A DNA stretch of 20,334 nt from Phellopilus nigrolimitatus. Lineage: Eukaryota; Basidiomycota; Agaricomycetes; Hymenochaetales; Hymenochaetaceae. Positions 10,163 through 20,183 of this stretch are shown one piece after another. The position numbers and the translations under genes are program-made. Location of the stretch: positions 1 to 20,334 of the forward strand of contig JAJOHG010000431.1 of NCBI GenBank assembly GCA_021029095.1, given 5' to 3'. The stretch's first letter is position 1. Each line of letters begins with the position of its first letter. The notes beneath the pieces were generated by a model, which made no database searches, was not told the origin of the DNA, and saw only the letters and a program-made list of their open reading frames with translations.

Positions 10163-11604
10163 ATGCTTTGGTTTTGTATTGCTGTCATATTTAGTCTAGT
10201 CCTGCTAGTCCACGCTGCATCTCGGACTTCACCTCCTCCAGGAGCAATAGTTATCAAAGTGGGCACTGCTAGTCCTGGGGAGTTCACAAGTATCACCTCC
10301 GGCATCGCCTCTCTCCCGAACGACTCCTCTTCTCAATCTATTTTCATATACCCTGGGACATATACGGAACAAGTGCTTATCGATCGTTCAGGAGCAGTGA
10401 CTGTAAGAAAAGGATAAATCATATTTAAAAGTGTTGTTCAACTGACTTTTATTATTAGATTTATGGATATACCGACGATGTCATGAATTTCGCGAAAAAT
10501 CAAGCCGTGCTTACGCATTCTGCCTCCCTCGGAACCGCAGGAAGCGATGATGCGTCCGGTACTTTGCGTATCATGAGTGACAACGTTGCGCTCTACAACA
10601 TTGATGTGCGCAATGACTTTGGAGTATCAAAATCAAACGGACAAGCTATTGCTCTCAGCAACTACGGAAGTAGCTTCGGCGCGTACGCATGCCGGTTTTA
10701 TTCTTACCAGGTGCGTCAGTTTGCCACCTATTTTACTAGTAGTGTTTTATTAGCCTTAATCTGCTAAAGGATACGCTCTACGCGAACTTGGGAACTCAGG
10801 TTTACTTGATGTCCTACATTGAAGTAGGATGAGACACCATGCATTATGTTGTAACGAGGATTTTGAATCACGACATTAGGGAGCTGTTGACTTCATTTTC
10901 GGACGCCAAGGCCAAGCATATTTCGAGGGGAATACCATAGCTAGCAAGGGTGCGGGTTGCATCACAGCATCCGGGCGAGAGGCGAATGATTCGTCTATCT
11001 GTACGTTAGCTGCACTTGCTTCTCCGTTTTCTTCTTTCAAGCCACAGATAATCAATTGCAGACATTTTCAATCAAAACCAAGTAATTGCGGCATCCGACG
11101 CTTTCTCAAACGTGACTGGAAACGTCTATCTTGGTCGACCATGGGGAGGTCAGTTTATTCATCTTCTCTGCTTCTGCTCAAATTGATTTATGAGTGTATC
11201 TTAATCAGATTATGCTAAGTAAGCAGTCGGGCCTAAAAGACTCGGAAAACCAAGTATATATCATTGAAACCACTTTAATGTTAGGGTTGTTTTCAAGAAC
11301 ACGGTCATCGGATCGCAGGTCAGCACGCATGAGATGAGACTGTAGCTAGATAAATATACAGATCGCTAATTCATCATCGCTTTTCTAGCTTAACAAAGCT
11401 GTTTGGTCTGAATGGAACACCGGAGACCCACGAACGGATCACGTTTTGTTCGCCGAGTACAACAGCACTGGTGCCGGCGTGCAGGATGCGAACAGGCCTT
11501 CGTTTGCAACCATCTTGACTAGCAGCGAGGCCGTAGACTACACGATCTCTACGGCGGTCGGAAGCAACTACATCAGTTGGGTCAATTCTGACTACCTCGC
11601 GTAG
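10163..11604 (+). CDS. Secreted pectin methylesterase (pectinesterase, CE8)
   Basis: Removes methyl esters from homogalacturonan, releasing methanol and exposing pectin to lyases and polygalacturonases. Eight exons: 10163-10402, 10459-10710, 10770-10823, 10880-11000, 11062-11148, 11209-11218, 11285-11318, 11389-11604; 337 aa, the usual fungal size. Residues 1-18 (MLWFCIAVIFSLVLLVHA) form a strong signal peptide. The CE8 active site is complete: YQDTLY (Gln164, Asp165), the nucleophile Asp186 in GAVDFIFG, and Arg248 with Trp250 in YLGRPWG. FIYPGTYTEQV is also typical. Exon 6 is only 10 nt and encodes part of GDYAKV. All introns are GT-AG; intron 2 ends AAAG. ATG 10163 is chosen because it starts the signal peptide. 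The gene converges on the amidase gene, 187 bp between stops. Confidence 0.95.
11209..11218 (+). other. 10-nt microexon of the pectin methylesterase gene
   Basis: The ten bases attatgctaa lie between an intron ending AATCAG (11208) and one starting GTAAGC (11219). They complete Asp252, then encode Tyr253 and Ala254 and two bases of Lys255, giving the in-frame join GRPWGDYAKVVFKNT. Confidence 0.85.
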
Positions 11605-11791
11605 CACTTCTCCCAGTCTTGATTGTCTGCGGGAAGGAAAAACCAGCGCCTGTCGCACCACCTTCGTATCTTAAATTCAAAATACCCAGTTGATTTTGTA
11701 TTCACCATACTACATAGTACCAAACGGACAGAATAAACCACTACACAGCTATACCAAGCACTCGGGCCAGTTACTGGCGTTCGCGGTCCCC

Positions 11792-13933
11792 CTACTTCGA
11801 TTTATACGTTTTGAGAGCAGAATCGACGATCTCAGTCATGCCGATAACAGCCTCTTCCTCTAGAGTTCGGCCAACAAGCTGCAGAGAGGTCGGAGCATTT
11901 TTCCATACGACAGGGTCGTCTACGTGCGCATGGGCGGTCAGAATATGGGGACAGTATTTAAAAAAAAATAGACATACAGAGATTGTAGAAAAACTCGTCG
12001 ACCATGCTCAGGAACTTGTCGCGTGGCTGCTTGACGTCGACAGCAGGATCGACTTTCGATACCGGGAATACGCACGCCGCTGAGTCGAGTCCGTTCCACG
12101 CCATCGTGTAGGCCGCGTCCCTATGTGCCAATTCGTATTACCACAAGGTCGTGAAGCAATATAGAAAGAGAAACATACATATTCTTTCCGTGAGGAGTCG
12201 ACGCACACGCCGAGACGGGGGAGATGATCGCATCGACCGGGCGTCCCGTCCCGGTTAGATTCACCGTTGACTCCCACAGATCCAGATGCGCTTTGCGTAT
12301 CTCCGTCCTCTTCTTCTGGAGCTGCCATAGCTGGTACGCAGACAGAGATGGGCTTGCCGATGTCCATTCGAAGCCGGAAGACGTGCCCGAGAGCGCCATT
12401 GTCGTGATTACTGGTTCACCTGTCTTTGCGGTCACGGCGACATAATCGTTCGCAGATCCGGCTGAGAAGATTTTGTCCTGTTACATGAAGCAGAAGTGAG
12501 CGATGCAAGCAGTTGAAGAGCTGCTTACAGCGCATGATCGTACGCACCATGGTGCTGCAGAACTCGGCATAGTCGAAAGCAGGCCAGTCAATCACTGAGG
12601 AAGACCGGACATGTAAGGAAGAAGACCAGTCACAAATGTGTAGAGCATGTACCCTTGAAACCTTTCTCTTCCAGAGCCTTCTTAGTCGTCTCGAGAGCGC
12701 GTTGAATGGGCGGAGTGGGTATAGCACGGCCGTTGTCCCAAAGGATTGCGAAACACAGATCCTTGCCATCCCCGTGCTCCTTAAGCTGGTACGCGTCTTC
12801 ATCCCATGTTTTGCGGATCGAGAGCGGATCCTTCGTCCACGGCTTCAGGTCGATTACGGCTTTCATGAACGCCTTAACTCCTGAGAGCGAGATTGAGATA
12901 GGTCCGAGCACAGACGGAATCGAGTCCTGGCCCTCCGATGAATTTACGGAGCCATCATAGGGTATGCGGTTAGCCGAGGGACGCAAACCGTAGAGTCCAT
13001 TGAATGCGCTAGGGATCCGGATAGAACTGAGTAAATGGTAAAATTTAGCACCGAAAGCACTATTAAAAATAGAACAAATGAATTACCCTCCAATGTCGGA
13101 CCCGACTCCGAGTGGGCTGCCTTTCATGCCAATAAGAGCTCCTTCGCCGCCCGACGACCCGCCGCAAGTCAAGTTGCGATTGTGGGGGTTGACGGTGCGT
13201 CCAAAGACGTTGTTGAACGTCTCAGGCCACTGGATTGCTCATCGTTAATTCGAAAACTTGAAAAATAAAAGAAGGAACAGACCATGAGTGTCTGTGGAAC
13301 ATTTGTTCGTACGAAGGGTACCGCACCGGCCTCATACAGGATGGTCGCCAGCGACGCGTCGCGCTCAGCGTAATCACCAATCCATGACACGTATCCTAAG
13401 TTCGTATAATTAGACGTCAAAGCCGACAAATCGGAAACCTGACGCACCCATGGTCGTTTCAAGACCCTTCAGGCGAACCTGGTCCTTGAGTGAGATCGGC
13501 AGACCGTGCAACGCTCCCATGGGGTTGCCATTCTTCTTGAGGTACTCGTCGCATTCAACAGCTCGAGCAAGAGCTTGTTCGACGAAAATCTCGGTCAAGC
13601 AATTGGTCTTCAATGAATTGACTTCGGCACTCATTTTGCAAAAGGTCATATGCAGACGCGACTCACGACTTGCTGCGCGACGATGGCGCGCTTGTAGTAC
13701 GCGCGCGTAACGTCTACGGAAGACCACTCGCCCGCAGCTAGCTTGGCCAGAAGGGTGCCTACATCCTCTGTTTCGGTAATCTCAAGTTCGAAGGGTGTGA
13801 GAAGACTACATTTGGCGGGAACGTCGGTCACGTCAAGCTGGTCGGCAGGAGGTGCGGTGATGACCCAGTCCTTGGGAATGGCGGCCTGTTGGCGCTGTTT
13901 CTTGTCAACTGCAAGCTCTTGCCAAGTGGGCAT
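11792..13933 (-). CDS. Amidase-signature hydrolase (AmdS/FAAH-like amidase)
   Basis: Hydrolyses a carboxylic amide to acid and ammonia; substrate unknown, with acetamidase AmdS and fatty-acid amide hydrolase as nearest fungal models. Nine exons: 13933-13667, 13607-13448, 13395-13283, 13229-13087, 13026-12653, 12594-12548, 12477-12179, 12120-11978, 11919-11792; 557 aa, typical for AmdS. The Ser-cisSer-Lys triad is complete: Lys130 in LPISLKDQ, Ser205/206 in TCGGSSGGEGAL, and nucleophile Ser229 in GSDIGGSIRIP. The Gly/Ser signature spans about residues 180-235. No signal peptide or membrane segment is seen, so it is probably intracellular. All introns are 50-70 bp GT-AG; the first ends TTGAAG. 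The exon 6/7 join (STM|DKIFSAG) is the least conserved and the weakest point. It may supply nitrogen or detoxify amides; no neighbour fixes the role. Confidence 0.93.
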
Positions 13934-14120
13934 GATATGTACAGGTCGACAGTGTGGAAGGAGGAAGCGCGAAGAGCGGCCATCGAAGTAGACGGCAGAC
14001 AGAGATAAGTATCCGGCCAAGATACTATAGGCCACGGCAAGCCGCAAGCAAGTTTAGCACAGACTACATATGGTTCTCACCCTTAAACGACACGCAACAA
14101 ATTCAACTCTTATCTTGTGT

Positions 14121-14452
14121 TTAATTTGTAGGCACATCAGAAGATAGCAAATGGAAATCCTGGATTATGAGAAGAGGGAAAGGAACAACACGGGCACGAA
14201 GGTACACGATAACATACGCAAAACCCAGTCACACCGATATCCTGTCCACCGTAGCGTCGAACAATGCAAATAGCAGCTTCCTGTAAGATAGTCTGTCAGT
14301 TGGAGTCGGGATCGACAAGAAAGAAAAAAATGTGAGGACGGAGAACTCAGAAAGTCATTCATGTCAGTGATACGAATGGGAGGTGAGTCCACAGGCGCAT
14401 CAAGTCGACTAAGAGGTGCCAGTTGGGTCGTAAAAACAACGACACTCTTCAT
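14121..14452 (-). other. Candidate short spliced gene or leader transcript (unresolved)
   Basis: I do not recognise this product. On the - strand there is a TATAAA (14551-14546), then ATG 14452 in the context ACCATGA with an open stretch starting MKSVVVFTTQLAP. A good acceptor (CTGACAG...CTTACAG, ending 14281) follows, then a 63-nt exon (14280-14218). Next comes a near-textbook 58-bp intron (GTATGT...ATCCAG, 14217-14160) and a last exon ending TAA at 14121. Exon 2 to exon 3 reads EAAICIVRRYGGQDIGVTGF and on to the stop. However, the only nearby donor (GTTCTC at 14346) joins exon 1 in another phase, giving a different 3' peptide. It could be a small protein gene, a non-coding RNA, or 5' leader exons of the amidase gene. 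The splice-like signals are visible; the rest is inference. Confidence 0.3.
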
Positions 14453-14624
14453 GGTAAAGAAAAAAAGAAATCGAGGAAATAAATAGCTGAAATACTCACC
14501 AGCAGCGACAGAGGGATGGGAAAAAAAGTTGAATTCCTGCGTGAATTTATACGGCTGGCTGAGTTTGAACGCGCGTGGGAGCCTGGCAGTGCGTATCCTG
14601 TGATTTGAAAACCGATCACCGCGA

Positions 14625-14645
14625 CCTTTTCTACTTATCCTCTCA
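14625..14645 (+). promoter_or_regulatory. Pyrimidine-rich start region of RPS3 (TOP-like)
   Basis: The run ccttttctacttatcctctc lies just before the probable first leader splice donor. Pyrimidine tracts at the transcription start are common in ribosomal protein genes. The exact start site cannot be read from sequence. Confidence 0.4.
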
Positions 14646-14648
14646 AAA

Positions 14649-14805
14649 GTGAGTAGTTGTATGCTGTTATACTCGTCAGGAATGCTGTTCTGGATGTTCT
14701 GGATGTGTTGTCTGTGGACTGGAAGGCTGGAAATCGAGCAGAATCGGCGGATTATTGGGTTGCTGCATGGATGACGCTGATCGCTGACCGCCTCTTGTCT
14801 CATAG
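14649..14805 (+). other. Probable 5'UTR intron of RPS3
   Basis: A strong donor (AAAA|GTGAGTAG) and a good branch/acceptor pair (TGATCGCTGACCGCCTCTTGT up to CATAG) flank 157 bp. The second exon then starts 11 nt before the ATG. Leader introns are common in fungal ribosomal protein genes. Confidence 0.55.
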
Positions 14806-14816
14806 AGCCCTTCAAG

Positions 14817-15731
14817 ATGGCTTCCCAGATCAGTAAAAAGCGCAAGTTCGTCGCCGACGGTGTCTTCCGCGCCGAACTCAACGAATTCTTCACCCGCGAG
14901 CTTGCCGAGGAGGGCTACTCTGGTTGCGACGTCCGTGTCACCCACGCTCGTACAGAGGTGCGTATTCATACTTTGCCAGGAGGCAGACTTTCACTCAACA
15001 GGAATGCTCCCAGATTATCATCCGCGCGACCCACACCCAGGAGGTCCTCGGTGAGAAGGGTCGCCGTATCCGCGAGCTCACCGCCCTCGTCCAGAAGCGA
15101 TTCAAGTTCCCTGAGAACTCGCTCGAGTTGTACGCTGAGAAGGTCCAGTACCGCGGTCTCTCCGCCGTCGCGCAGTGCGAGTCTCTCCGCTACAAGCTCC
15201 TCGGTGGTCTTGCCGTCCGCCGCGCGTGCTACGGTGTTCTCCGTTTCGTCATGGAGTCGGGTGCTAAGGGTTGCGAGGTCGTCGTGTCGGGCAAGCTCCG
15301 TGCTGCCCGTGCCAAGTCCATGAAGTTCACCGACGGTTTCATGGTTCACTCCGGCCAGCCTGCGCGCGATTTCGTCGACTATGCTGTCCGTCACGTCCTG
15401 CTCAAGCAGGGTGTACTCGGCATTAAAGTCAAGATGTACGTATATTCTTTACTTCAGATTTATTGGTTTTCGGCATAGTATTTATCTCGCAACCATCTAC
15501 AGCATGAAAGGTTGGGATCCGGAAGGCCAGCTCGGCCCTCGCAAACCTCTTCCCGACTCCGTTCAGATCCTTGAGCCGCCGATCGACAAGATTGTTGCCG
15601 AGCCAACCTCCGACCATCGCGACCAGCCCGCGGTCGTCTCTGCGCCCGCACCCGAGGAACCTGTGTATCAACAGACCGAACCCGTGTACGAACAGACTGA
15701 GGACTTCCAGGCGCAACAGCCCTCTTTCTGA
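14817..15731 (+). CDS. RPS3: 40S ribosomal protein uS3
   Basis: Component of the small-subunit head at the mRNA entry channel. Three exons, 14817-14957, 15014-15435 and 15503-15731, with GT-AG introns of 56 and 67 bp; 263 aa, longer than the roughly 240 aa usual in yeast and animals. The N-terminus [17 protein letters not shown] is conserved. The KH domain carries the GxxG-type loop [10 protein letters not shown] (Gly60-Gly63). The C-terminal domain has [48 protein letters not shown] and IMKGWDPEG. The excess length is a variable tail with two imperfect repeats, PVYQQTE and PVYEQTE, followed by DFQAQQPSF. Codon use is strongly biased to C-ending codons, as expected for high expression. It converges on the PL8 lyase gene, 161 bp between stops. 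Confidence 0.97.
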
Positions 15732-15892
15732 TTTTCTTTGCATCCTATTGTTCTCGCACATGTATTCGCCTCCCTGTGTCTGGTAGTCGACCAAAAATCA
15801 ATAGCGGCATCCGCCAGTGCCAGCACAAATTCTAGTGTGTTATCATCGCAAATGCCAGCACTAGCAGAAAATTGCAACTACCGGACACAAGG

Positions 15893-18800
15893 CTACAACA
15901 TGCGTTTGACGCTCGTACCATTAAGAGAAACGCTAATGCTACCTCCGGCTGTGCTCCCTGTAGGAAGTACTACTGATACTGTCTTGGTCTTTTCATGGCC
16001 CCAACCCTTCGGGGGTGTTCCAGGCCCTAACTGCAAAACCACTTCGACGTCAACGGCAATCTGTGTAGGGTCTGCTACTGTCAACATCCATGTTTTCTCT
16101 TCAAGAATCACCAACAAGCCCGTATCCGAAGACAAGAAAATCGGCGCCTCCCATAGCGAGCAAGGAGGTATCGTGACATTTCCGCCTCCTTCCTCCCAGA
16201 AAACGACCATTGCGGTCTTGTGGGGGACGTCCAGTACAGCGGACACAGCCCCGTCGTTGAGAATATCCATGATCTGCGTCTCTCCAGCCTGATTAAGAAA
16301 CTCCGGGAAAGTTACAGCAGGGAACGCTGTGTAAGAGACAGGCATGCTGAGATTTGTGTGCTCGAACCAGGCAGCAAAGAGATCGACCGTCGGCGGGGGC
16401 TGCGTCGAAATGCCGAGCGCAGACCAGTTGCCCGTGCGCAGGCCTACGTCGACGGACAGAGATACGCCAGAACCGGACGCATTGGAGAATCCTTGGCCAG
16501 GCGAGAAGATGTACCCGACGTTTCCGTGCCATAACGAGCTCGCGTTCGTGAAATTGCCACTCGACACGGGCACACCATCGACATAAATGTCAGATACATG
16601 CTTGCGCTGGTCGAGTACCGAGAAAACCGGTGTGCTCGCCGCAGAGCTGAGGTTAGTCACCACGACGTGCTGTGCACCGCCCAAGAAGAAGAACCATGCC
16701 TTCTGCCAGTGTAGTGATTGTGTCAAAGGATTCGTGTAGCGCATGGCGCCCATTCCAATACGACCAGTGCTTGCGCCCCCCACAAATGCCTCAAGTCCGC
16801 GGAATCCCGTCTGTGAGCACGAAAGGCGCGTCGCGTTATAGTCTACTGTCGTTCCTGGGATGAGATTGAAGTCCCAGGCAGCTGCAATGTCCTCGTATTC
16901 AGATCCAGTCATGTAGGTGTAGATCGTGCCGTCAGAAAGGTGAAATCCAAAAGGATTCTGTGAGTTGATGCACTCGGTATTTGTTGTGCGGGTCGAATAC
17001 ATGCGAAGGCTGGTGACATAACCTGGGCCACGTTGGACCTGAAAAACAATTAATACCGATGCAAAGAGTCGTAAGTACTTGAATAGAAAGACACCATGTA
17101 ATCATTGTCGTAGAAAATGCGATTCCCGTTGAGCGATCCAGCGTTTGCATTGGTGGTGTTTTTCGACAAACTATTGTATGCATCTGTCAGAGTGTCAGAA
17201 TCCCACTCTTCCCCCAACACTTGGAGCTCTGTGATATTGATTTTTATGCTTGCGGTAGCTCTGAAGAAAACAATCAGCGAGCTTCAGTAATGACTTGTAC
17301 CAGCGGCTAAGCACTTACTGATTGTCTGCGACCGGGAAACTGATAAAACGACCAAGAACACTCTACATCAACTCCTTATTATTGATTTTTGTATTCAGGT
17401 GTTGAAACTCTTCCATACGCACAAAATCCCAGTGAAGTACATCGGTCTCCACATTGCGGTAGATCATCCACTCATCGCCCGAGATAAGAGACATGAAGGC
17501 TTCTTTCGATGCCAAGTCAGCCTCGAATTGCGTACCAGAAGCCTCGATCTCCAATGCAAGAACATCGTTCGTACTAGCCACGGCCTATAATCAGGCTATT
17601 CCTGAGAATTCGAGAAAGACAAACTCACTAGTCTTTGCCGTAATTCCCATTGTAAATTATGCCAGCATGCTGCCCGAAGCTCCCGTCGGGCCTGATCCCG
17701 TCCGCTCTCGAGCCTTGCTGAACCATAACTTCATTGTGCACTCTCCCATATGCGTCGGCAATTTGTGAGGCATTGACAGTAAGAATACCAAGATCGATTC
17801 CGATGCTCGCAACGTCAAGCGTGTTTGCACCTGTAAGTGTGCCTACGCCGTTGATGCTGCGATCGAAGGTCGCATAGGCGCGTCCAGTAATATTGGTGCA
17901 ATTGCTGAGTTGAGTGGATGTGAGGGTTGAATTCAAAAGTAGACATGACTGGCCAACAAGTTCAGGAATGCCAATAATCTAATAGACTGATTAATTAATA
18001 AATTGGCAAAGAGATAACAAGACAGCTCACGAACATTAGAAAACCAATTGGGATCCCAGAATCCTGGCGTACCACACGGGCAAGAGGCAAGTCCACCAGA
18101 GTCAAGGCATGCAATATTGGTGAAGTCATCGCTGAACCAGAATTCCATGGCTAATGAGATTGCAGCACGCAGATCCAAGTTATTTACCCATTGGTCTGTA
18201 TTGGCGAGGCCTCCATGGAACGCAGCGGACATTGTCACTAATCGTAATCAATGACACACATTAGTAAGCTATGAACATAGCAAGAACTGCATAGCTCACC
18301 GATGCGTTGCCAATGGGCTTCCGCAGGCCAGTTTGCCCTTTGTGCACTTAATTTCTTGTTCAGGATTGTGCGTAAAACGAAAAAGCCAAAAAAAAAAAAG
18401 ACGCGAACCTGCAGCCGCTAGTATAATCTATCTCCGAAGCTGGCCATTGACCATTTGACCCAAGGGTGGACAACCTATGGCAAATTCAACAAAGAAGGAA
18501 AAAGAAAGGCTTAATCAGAAATTTAGATCAGACCCACCACGCAGAGATATCAGTTGCCCCATTCACAGACGATATAATGAATGGAAGTCTTCGGACATGG
18601 ATTGTGTTAATGTCAGCCAAGATCGAGGGGCTAGCGGTTGGAGTGGAGATGACCGTCGTGGCGACGCTACCCGACGTAGAAGGCGAAATATTCACATTGG
18701 TCGCGAGGGACGCAAAGGTGCTAGTAAGAGCTGTGCTTGCCGGTGTGCCCGAGGTGCTCCCGGTCGCAGTTTGACTCGACATCGAGGTGAATTCCGAAGA

Positions 18801-19031
18801 AATAAGGACAAAGCTCGTAGTTAAGGAATGTGAGTTCGAAATCAACCTGCCAGAAGGCTTAGGGAAAGTTAAACTGCCAGATGTCGACAAGGTGGTTTGG
18901 TTGTAGACGAAAGGACTAGACGTGTAAATAGAACCAACTGTTGACGTAGGGAGCTGAGATACTAGTAAAGCTGTATTAGCAAGTGCCCGCACAAAGAAAG
19001 CGGTACAAGAAAGAGCGTTAAGAGCTTTCAT
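15893..19031 (-). CDS. Secreted polysaccharide lyase family 8 enzyme (hyaluronate/chondroitin/xanthan lyase-like)
   Basis: PL8 enzymes cleave uronate-containing polysaccharides by beta-elimination; the substrate of this fungal member is unknown. Nine exons: 19031-18538, 18474-18409, 18346-18300, 18237-18035, 17978-17629, 17573-17423, 17362-17319, 17260-17095, 17038-15893; 888 aa, all in frame. Catalytic residues fit the family: Asn322 in LTGANTLD, His374 and Tyr383 in FGQHAGIIYNGNYGKD. The alpha/alpha-toroid domain begins near residue 139 (ADINTIHVRRL); the beta-sandwich part includes NPFGFHLSDGTIYTY and HWQKAWFFF. Residues 1 to about 22 look like a signal peptide, followed by about 115 residues of Ser/Thr-rich sequence, likely O-glycosylated, before the lyase domain. 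Donor GTTCGT (18034) and acceptor TTAAG (18347) are atypical but are required to keep conserved motifs. Confidence 0.93.
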
Positions 19032-19649
19032 TTTGAAAGACTATAGGCAGCTGCTGCGAACGAGTGAAGGAGGTAAATACAGGCAGTAAAGTTGCTCATG
19101 CGACCCAGTGTCGGCCAAGAGCTCAGAGAGCAGTATTTAAGGCATTTAAAGCGGCGAAGAAAAGGTCGACAGGACAGCATGAATTGAAACCTGCAGCTGC
19201 CGTTTTCATTTGCTACTCGGTCCGCCAAAGCAAACAGTAACCACTAGCCTGCATAGAAGACACAGTCAAAGGAAATATGTTGTCCCACAGATAGCAACCC
19301 GAATCATTTAGGTATTGAATCAGGTTAAGTTTGCTGCAGTTGTTAACTGCCCCCTCAACAGGTTTGGAGGATGGTCGATCATCTGGTTTTTTGATAACTA
19401 TATGTAGGTACGTAATCAACTTCGAGTAAGCACAACCTCTTCGCGCTGTCACTGCACTAGGTGCAACATTTGATTACTATTATTTACATGGCTCACAGAA
19501 CGGTTTACACTTACAAATGCGACGTGCTAAGAAGTCCACAAAGCCGCCACCAAAGAAAAGAAGTCCATCCAACTAACATCATTTATCTATCGTAACGTCG
19601 GGCCAGCCGTAATATCCATGCATAACACAGAGAAAATGGACCGTTGCCA
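19032..19649. other. Region upstream of the PL8 lyase gene
   Basis: Contains the PL8 promoter and the 3' end of the leftward membrane-protein gene. AT-rich TATA-like words occur about 100-115 bp before the PL8 start (19133-19150, TTTAAAT and TTAAATAC on the - strand). No coding frame with a motif was found. Confidence 0.45.
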
Positions 19650-20183
19650 CTATTTGCCAGCGGTGACATGCAGCTTCGCAAGTGCGCAAACGAGGGGAAC
19701 AGCGAGGAATGCATAAGAAATCCAAACCACTGAAATATGTCAGAATCAACCAGGACAGAAGAAGATGCGCATACTGGTTGAGCCATTCCCAGTCGATGCA
19801 ATGAGTGAAGGTCCCTGCTTTCCTAGTTGCGCAAGCCCCTGATTGAAGTCATCAATGGCCTTCCCAACCACATACGGATGACCAGAAACGAGGTTAGACC
19901 TGATTGTCAATGTTATTGAGGAATTTGCAGAGCGACGTCTTCGTAACATACCAATCATAAATGCCACCAGCCCAAACCATGCAACTGCACGGTTAATAAA
20001 TGGTTTCTCGAGAGCAACCCCGAGTTTTGCACCCATTTTGCTCCGGAAGGAGATAAGAGTGAAGACCAAAACGAAAAGACAAGAGAAGCCAAGCGACACT
20101 GCGATGAAAGCCGGAGTTGCCGTGGCAGGTGCTGTTAGAAGGTTTGGTACATTTGAAGGAAGGACGGAAAGATCTATAGGCAT
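19650..20183 (-). CDS. Multi-pass membrane protein, family unknown, with apparent frameshift; probably 5'-partial
   Basis: Not recognised with certainty. Exons about 20183-19952, 19899-19775 and 19729-19650 (stop TAG). The last join (45-bp GT-AG intron) gives GNGSTMVWISYAFLAVPLVC, a C-terminal membrane helix ending KLHVTAGK. Helix 1 is AFIAVSLGFSCLFVLVFTLI. Splicing the 52-bp GT-AG intron 19951-19900 gives a full helix 2 (AVAWFGLVAFMIGLTSFLVI), but that frame soon stops. The following KAIDDFNQGLAQLGKQG lies one base out of phase, near 19857-19869. Reading through the intron keeps the frame but leaves a truncated helix followed by LRRRR. The three-helix layout with an IDDFN loop vaguely recalls Sur7/PalI-like proteins; this is only a guess. 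Upstream sequence (LPHVNDDPLNCTAATLSPTY, about 20288-20229) may be an earlier exon, so the start at 20183 is doubtful. Confidence 0.5.

Larger units (their letters stand above)
13934..14816. other. Divergent region between the amidase gene and RPS3
   Basis: Holds the amidase promoter on the left and the RPS3 promoter, 5'UTR and probable 5'UTR intron on the right. The middle (14121-14452) shows splice-like signals on the - strand and is listed separately. A TATAAA on the - strand lies at 14551-14546. A 9-bp direct repeat (ttctggatg twice) sits at 14688-14705 within the RPS3 leader intron. Confidence 0.55.

Noticed and set aside
7608..11604. Idea that thiolase, pectinesterase and the following genes form a metabolic cluster
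   Set aside because: The functions do not form one pathway, strands and promoters differ, and ordinary housekeeping genes are interspersed; neighbourhood alone is weak evidence.
14688..14705. Direct repeat ttctggatg x2
   Set aside because: Only two 9-bp copies inside a probable leader intron; too short to call a repeat element.
14165..14893. 242-codon open frame on the - strand overlapping the RPS3 start
   Set aside because: Runs through sequence antisense to RPS3 exon 1 and its leader and shows no motif as a continuous protein. Part of it is kept only as a spliced candidate at 14121-14452.
15738..16292. 184-codon + strand open frame
   Set aside because: Antisense shadow of the last PL8 exon; no conserved motif.
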